Of a DNA stretch of 18,064 nucleotides, positions 16,414 through 18,064 are shown one piece after another. The stretch covers positions 1-18,064 of the forward strand of contig CAKUKJ010000012.1 in the NCBI GenBank assembly GCA_934662525.1, written 5' to 3'. A program made the position numbers and the translations under genes. The notes below the pieces were generated by a model. That model searched no databases. It was not told where the DNA came from and saw only the letters and a program-made list of their open reading frames with translations. The stretch's first letter is position 1, and each line of letters starts with the position of its first letter. The stretch is from an uncultured Coriobacteriales bacterium (GTDB lineage Bacteria > Actinomycetota > Coriobacteriia > Coriobacteriales > UMGS124).

Positions 16414-17682
16414 CTATTTCTTATGGTTCGCGTGGCGCTCGACGACGCCGTCACGATCGAGCTGCTCATAGAGCTGGTCGGCGACCTCGGCAGCCTCAGC
16501 GGCACCAGGGGTCTTGTGCTTGATGTCGTACTCGCGCTCAACCTCGAAGTCGGCGCCGCCATCGGTGCGCTTCGTGACCTTCATGCCGATGGCATGAACC
16601 ACGATGATACCGACGACAAGGCCAAGAACCGCGCCGCAGGCGACAGCCGGCGAGAACTTCCAATCGAGAATCTGGAAGTAGCGATGGCGAGCCAAGAAGG
16701 GCGTGTTCTCGTCAACCCAGTTGCCGTTGGCGTTCATGGGGCTGATGACGCCGCAGCCGACGCAAGGAGCGCCGGCCTCGACACACCAAGAGACATGACG
16801 GTTCGACTTCACGACGGGGCAGTTGGTGAAGGTCTGCGGACCCTTGCAACCAAGGGCGTACAGGCAATACCCCTTCTCCTCCTCGACGGAGCCGAAGTTA
16901 TAGACGAACTCGCCGTTCTCAAAATGGCCACGACGCGGGCAATTGTCGTGGATGGTCTCAGAGAACATGAGCTTGGGCTCGTTGTTGTTGTTCAGCTCAG
17001 GAACACGGCCCATGAGCAGGTACTCGACAAGCACGGCTACAATCCACTCCGGGTTGCCCGGGCAGCACGGAATGTTGATGACGGGCTTGTCAATGCCGTT
17101 CTTCTTGAGGAACTTCTGGACACCCAGAGCATTGGAGGGGTTGGGACGTGCAGCCTGCCAGCCACCGTCGCATGCGCAAGAACCGTAGGCGATGATGGCC
17201 TCTGCAGAATAGGCAGTCTCAAGAAGGATGTCAGTACCCTTCTCATCGGCAATGCGCAGCGCGTTGCCATCCCAGCCCTCAACGACAGCACCCTCGTAAA
17301 CCACGAGGTAGCCACCGGCTGCAATCGTCTGCTTACGTGCCTCCTCCATAGAATGGCCAGCCGCTGCAGAAAGCGTCTCGCTGTAGTTCAGCGAAAGAAG
17401 CTCCAGCACAACGGAAGGCACATCAGGAGTGTCGACCTGAGCAAAAGCCTCGGTGCAACCCGTGCACGAAGCGCCCTCAAGCCAGATGACGGGCTTCAAG
17501 CCACCCTCGGACTCACCGATGACGCTCTCGAGAGCATCGGCAATCTGGGGAGCGGCAGTCTGAGAAAGACCGATCATCGTAGCGATGCCAGCGCAATAGC
17601 CGAGGAACTTACGACGGCTGATGCCACGGGACTCAAGAACCTGAGCGCCCTTGCTGGTCTCAATCACCTGCTGTGTTGCCAT
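16414..17682 (-). CDS. hyaA: [NiFe] hydrogenase small subunit, Tat-exported, membrane-anchored
   Basis: This 422-residue subunit carries electrons from the NiFe site through three FeS clusters. A Tat signal (SRRKFLGYCAGIATMIG, 22-38) exports the folded heterodimer. Proximal cluster ligands are C73, C76, C169 and C207. Distal ligands are H245, C248, C273 and C279. Medial ligands are C288, C307 and C310, with C300 in SWCVEAG where most family members have proline, so a [4Fe-4S] rather than [3Fe-4S] medial cluster is likely. C171 and C206 are further extra cysteines near the proximal cluster. The two supernumerary cysteines of oxygen-tolerant enzymes are absent (glycines at 75 and 174). A C-terminal helix (about 343-367) anchors the protein, followed by a 55-residue charged tail on the cytoplasmic side. 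The ATG has GGGAGGTG five bases upstream. First gene of the operon. Confidence 0.97.
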   Translation of the reverse strand: MATQQVIETSKGAQVLESRGISRRKFLGYCAGIATMIGLSQTAAPQIADALESVIGESEGGLKPVIWLEGASCTGCTEAFAQVDTPDVPSVVLELLSLNYSETLSAAAGHSMEEARKQTIAAGGYLVVYEGAVVEGWDGNALRIADEKGTDILLETAYSAEAIIAYGSCACDGGWQAARPNPSNALGVQKFLKKNGIDKPVINIPCCPGNPEWIVAVLVEYLLMGRVPELNNNNEPKLMFSETIHDNCPRRGHFENGEFVYNFGSVEEEKGYCLYALGCKGPQTFTNCPVVKSNRHVSWCVEAGAPCVGCGVISPMNANGNWVDENTPFLARHRYFQILDWKFSPAVACGAVLGLVVGIIVVHAIGMKVTKRTDGGADFEVEREYDIKHKTPGAAEAAEVADQLYEQLDRDGVVERHANHKK

Positions 17683-17703
17683 TCTTACACCTCCCTCTCA
17701 AAC

Positions 17704-17716
17704 TAGGCTAAGCCTA
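17704..17716. promoter_or_regulatory. Palindrome next to the hyaA ribosome site
   Basis: TAGGCT-A-AGCCTA is a perfect 6+6 palindrome with one central base, ending 21 bases before the hyaA start codon and just before its Shine-Dalgarno. It could be an operator half-site pair or a small RNA stem affecting translation. No known regulator consensus is recognised. Confidence 0.35.
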
Positions 17717-17989
17717 CTTGTGGCCAAACCGATTTCAGCCACCCTACCAAGGTGAATCGTAGACCAATAATGGGAGGTAAAAGCCCAAAATGTTGCCAAA
17801 AGACAAATATGCACGGGAATAGTAAACGCTTAGATTTAACAAACTAGTTTCACACGAATTAGATAAAAGTAGCATGACTCTGAGCATGCCCTGAAAGCGA
17901 AACATGTATAGGAAGATAGAGAGTAGCCCCAACGGAGCTTATGGAAGAATTGGCGGTACTCCAGTCCCCAACAGTGCAAAGCACCTTTA

Positions 17990-18019
17990 AATCAAAACCA
18001 CCCCTCAAAGGGGTGGTTT
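17990..18019 (-). terminator. Intrinsic terminator of a gene beyond the right edge
   Basis: AAACCACCCC (17995-18004) and GGGGTGGTTT (18010-18019) form a perfect 10-bp stem with a five-base loop TCAAA. On the minus strand the stem is followed by a T-rich stretch (TTTTGATTT, including the last stem bases). It most likely ends a minus-strand transcript entering from the right, which would insulate the hydrogenase operon. It might also work on the other strand. Confidence 0.75.
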
Positions 18020-18024
18020 GCTCT

Positions 18025-18039
18025 TAGGGTGTAACCCTA
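18025..18039. repeat. Short inverted repeat at the right edge
   Basis: TAGGGT-GTA-ACCCTA is a perfect 6-bp inverted repeat with a 3-base spacer beside the terminator, and the self-complementary GCCGGCCGGC follows at 18045-18054. They may be part of the 3' region of the next gene. No function is evident. Confidence 0.35.
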
Positions 18040-18064
18040 GGGATGCCGGCCGGCGCCTCAAGAC

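Larger units (their letters stand above)
17683..18064. other. Gene-free AT-rich leader upstream of the hydrogenase operon
   Basis: These 382 bases hold no convincing gene. The core is strikingly AT-rich for this GC-rich window: bases 17821-17880 contain 19 G or C out of 60. It contains small palindromes (AAACTAGTTT at 17841-17850; GCATG/CATGC arms at 17872-17889 followed by T-rich sequence on the minus strand) and a terminator near the right edge. It must contain the hydrogenase promoter, but I find no clear -35/-10 pair. A possible 62-codon frame inside it (17744-17932) has no ribosome site or recognisable features. Confidence 0.6.

Noticed and set aside
17062-17464. Oxygen-tolerant (group 1d-like) hydrogenase with a [4Fe-3S] proximal cluster
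   Set aside because: The two diagnostic positions are glycine (CTGC rather than CTCC; glycine five residues after C169). The extra cysteines are elsewhere.
17744-17932. A 62-codon hydrophobic small protein in the hyaA leader
   Set aside because: There is no ribosome site at its start, its composition simply reflects AT-rich sequence read as Leu, Phe, Tyr and Ser, and no homologous family is recognised.

Overview
This window comes from a GC-rich, most likely actinobacterial chromosome. I place it in the class Coriobacteriia (Olsenella/Collinsella/Eggerthella relatives), by inference. The reasons are a DnaE1 polymerase with an intact PHP site, a HisZ-HisG fusion using the short form of HisG, and a membrane-anchored group 1 [NiFe] hydrogenase whose cysteine pattern differs from the classical Hya and Hyb enzymes. 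All nine complete genes and one partial gene lie on the minus strand, so the biological order runs from right to left.

Right part (about 18064-12441): an AT-rich leader precedes a respiratory hydrogenase module. It encodes a Tat-exported FeS small subunit (hyaA), the NiFe large subunit (hyaB) and a cytochrome b anchor (hyaC), tightly spaced. A strong hairpin terminator follows hyaC. After it come a maturation endopeptidase with an unrecognised C-terminal domain (hyaD-like, TTG start) and an unrecognised zinc-ribbon/three-helix membrane protein. The expected scheme is H2 oxidation at the outer membrane face, electron transfer through three FeS clusters to heme b and into the quinone pool, with HyaD trimming the C-terminal tail of HyaB. 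The HypABCDEF maturation genes are not in the window.

Middle part (12281-3493): a sodium:alanine/glycine symporter (AGCS family), transcription-repair coupling factor Mfd followed by a textbook terminator, and the replicative polymerase DnaE.

Left part (3492-1): a structured leader, then the start of a histidine biosynthesis operon: hisZG (fused ATP-phosphoribosyltransferase), hisD, and the first 74 codons of hisC running off the left edge.

The most interesting items are natural cysteine substitutions around the hydrogenase metal sites (a Pro-to-Cys change at the medial cluster, two extra cysteines by the proximal cluster, one beside the nickel ligands), the unknown hydrogenase-linked membrane protein, the extended HyaD, the HisZ-HisG fusion and the hairpins of the his leader. 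No mobile element, CRISPR array, tRNA or rRNA was seen.
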